Made by a program: the position numbers and the translations under genes. The notes under the pieces are model-generated. The model was not told the DNA's origin, did not search any database, and saw nothing but the letters and a program-made list of their open reading frames with translations. Below are positions 6,033 through 7,022 of a stretch of 7,022 nucleotides of DNA, in pieces (within the stretch, counting starts at the first letter, position 1; each line of letters begins with the position of its first letter). Where the stretch lies: positions 1 to 7,022 of the forward strand of contig CALAMX010000168.1 in the NCBI GenBank assembly GCA_937925755.1. Reading direction: 5' to 3'. Source of the DNA: an uncultured Burkholderiales bacterium (GTDB lineage Bacteria > Pseudomonadota > Gammaproteobacteria > Burkholderiales > Thiobacillaceae).

Positions 6033-7022
6033 TCAGTCGTTGGTGAACACCGTCGAGAGACGATCCATCTCCTCCAGCGCCCGGCCGGAGCCGCGCACCA
6101 CACAGGTGAGCGGGTCGTCGGCGACGATCACCGGCAGCCCGGTCTCCTCCATGAGCAGACGGTCGATGTCCCTGAGCAGCGCGCCGCCGCCGGTGAGCAT
6201 CATGCCCTTTTCGGCGATGTCAGCGGCCAGCTCCGGCGGGGTCTGCTCCAACGCCGACTTGACCGCCGAGACGATGGTGTTGAGTGGCTCGGTCAGGGCC
6301 TCCAGGATCTCGTTGGAGGTCACGGTGAAAGAGCGCGGGATCCCCTCGGCGAGGTTCCTGCCCTTGACCTCCATCTCACGCACCTCGGAGCCGGGGAAGG
6401 CGCTACCCATCTCCTTCTTGATCTGCTCGGCGGTGGATTCGCCGATCAGCATGCCGTAGTTGCGGCGGATATAATTGATGATCGCTTCGTCGAACTTGTC
6501 GCCGCCCACACGCACGCTGGCGGTATAGACCACGCCGCCTAAGGAGATGATGCCCACCTCGGTGGTGCCGCCACCGATGTCCACCACCATGGAGCCAGTC
6601 GCCTCGGCCACGGGGAGCCCCGCCCCGATGGCCGCCGCCATCGGCTCCTCGATGAGGTACACCTGGCGTGCGCCGGCACCGATGGCCGACTCGCGAATCG
6701 CCCGCCGCTCGACCTGAGTGGCACCCGAGGGCACGCAGATGATGATGCGTGGGCTGGGGTGGAACAACCGCGTGTCGTGCACCTTCTTGATGAAGAACTT
6801 CAGCATCTGCTCGGTGATGTTGAAGTCGGCGATGACGCCATCCTTCATCGGCCGGATGGCCTGGATGTTACCCGGGGTGCGACCGAGCATCTGCTTTGCC
6901 TCGTTGCCGACCGCCTGGATGACCTTCTTGCCGGTCGGGCCCTCGTGGCGGATGGCCACCACCGACGGCTCGTCCAGCACGATGCCGCGGCCGCGCACAT
7001 AGATCAGGGTGTTGGCCGTGCC
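6033..7022 (-). CDS. mreB: MreB, actin-like rod-shape cytoskeletal protein, 5' end cut by right edge
   Basis: The 329 visible residues run from the G of the first phosphate motif (GTANTLIYVRG) to the natural stop. By comparison with E. coli MreB (347 residues), only about 17 N-terminal residues are missing beyond the right edge. MreB is an ATP-binding actin homologue that forms membrane-bound antiparallel filaments and directs the elongasome. Numbered from the edge, motifs are MLGRTPGNIQAIRPMKDGVI at 45-64, CVPSGATQVERRAIRESA at 96-113, LIEEPMAAAIGAGLP at 123-137 with the catalytic glutamate, the second phosphate motif VVDIGGGTTEV at 146-156, NEILEAL at 237-243 and the adenosine motif LTGGGALL at 276-283. 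All nucleotide-binding motifs are intact. The GTG at 6998 is an internal valine, not a start. The gene leads the cluster and its promoter is outside the window. The ending RLSTVFTND differs from the acidic E. coli tail. Confidence 0.98.
   Translation of the reverse strand, partial: GTANTLIYVRGRGIVLDEPSVVAIRHEGPTGKKVIQAVGNEAKQMLGRTPGNIQAIRPMKDGVIADFNITEQMLKFFIKKVHDTRLFHPSPRIIICVPSGATQVERRAIRESAIGAGARQVYLIEEPMAAAIGAGLPVAEATGSMVVDIGGGTTEVGIISLGGVVYTASVRVGGDKFDEAIINYIRRNYGMLIGESTAEQIKKEMGSAFPGSEVREMEVKGRNLAEGIPRSFTVTSNEILEALTEPLNTIVSAVKSALEQTPPELAADIAEKGMMLTGGGALLRDIDRLLMEETGLPVIVADDPLTCVVRGSGRALEEMDRLSTVFTND

Noticed and set aside
5963..6103. Extension of MreC to a start at 6103
   Set aside because: It would overlap the mreB 3' end by 71 bases, and the added Arg/Trp-rich residues do not resemble an MreC N-terminus.
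5955..6542. Plus-strand open frame of 195 residues opposite mreB and the mreC start
   Set aside because: It lies opposite highly conserved mreB. Its His/Leu/Asp-rich translation is a complement-strand shadow.

Overview
The window is a G+C-rich stretch of a proteobacterial chromosome. It carries one compact set of genes for lateral cell-wall (peptidoglycan) synthesis and rod shape, and all of them read on the minus strand. From right to left, in the direction of transcription, they are mreB (5' end cut by the right edge), mreC, mreD, mrdA (PBP2), rodA, rlpA and dacA (3' end cut by the left edge). The gene content and order, the MreB sequence and the RlpA/DacA tail fit a gammaproteobacterium, or possibly a betaproteobacterium. 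The sequence does not allow a finer placement by eye. Nothing suggests transfer: there is no tRNA, rRNA, insertion sequence, phage gene or CRISPR array.

Layout. mreB ends at 6033. A 70-base gap with a small perfect inverted repeat separates it from the preferred mreC start at 5962. mreC and mreD overlap by four bases (ATGA, 5096-5099). mreD and mrdA are 21 bases apart. rodA starts inside the 3' end of mrdA: an 11-base overlap, with a strong Shine-Dalgarno sequence inside mrdA. rodA and rlpA again overlap as ATGA (1475-1478). A 78-base gap precedes dacA. Except at mreB-mreC and rlpA-dacA, the spacing points to one translationally coupled operon.

How the genes work together. MreB filaments under the inner membrane, with the membrane proteins MreC and MreD, position the elongasome. 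RodA polymerises glycan strands from lipid II and PBP2 cross-links them. RlpA is an outer-membrane lipoprotein that binds and cleaves denuded glycan. DacA (PBP5 type) trims the terminal D-Ala from pentapeptides.

I found no undescribed system. The most notable features are a closely similar tandem pair of SPOR domains in RlpA, the absence of mltB between rodA and rlpA, a hidden rodA start with a very strong ribosome binding site, and the structure of the mreB-mreC junction. No stretch longer than 300 bases lacks a gene.
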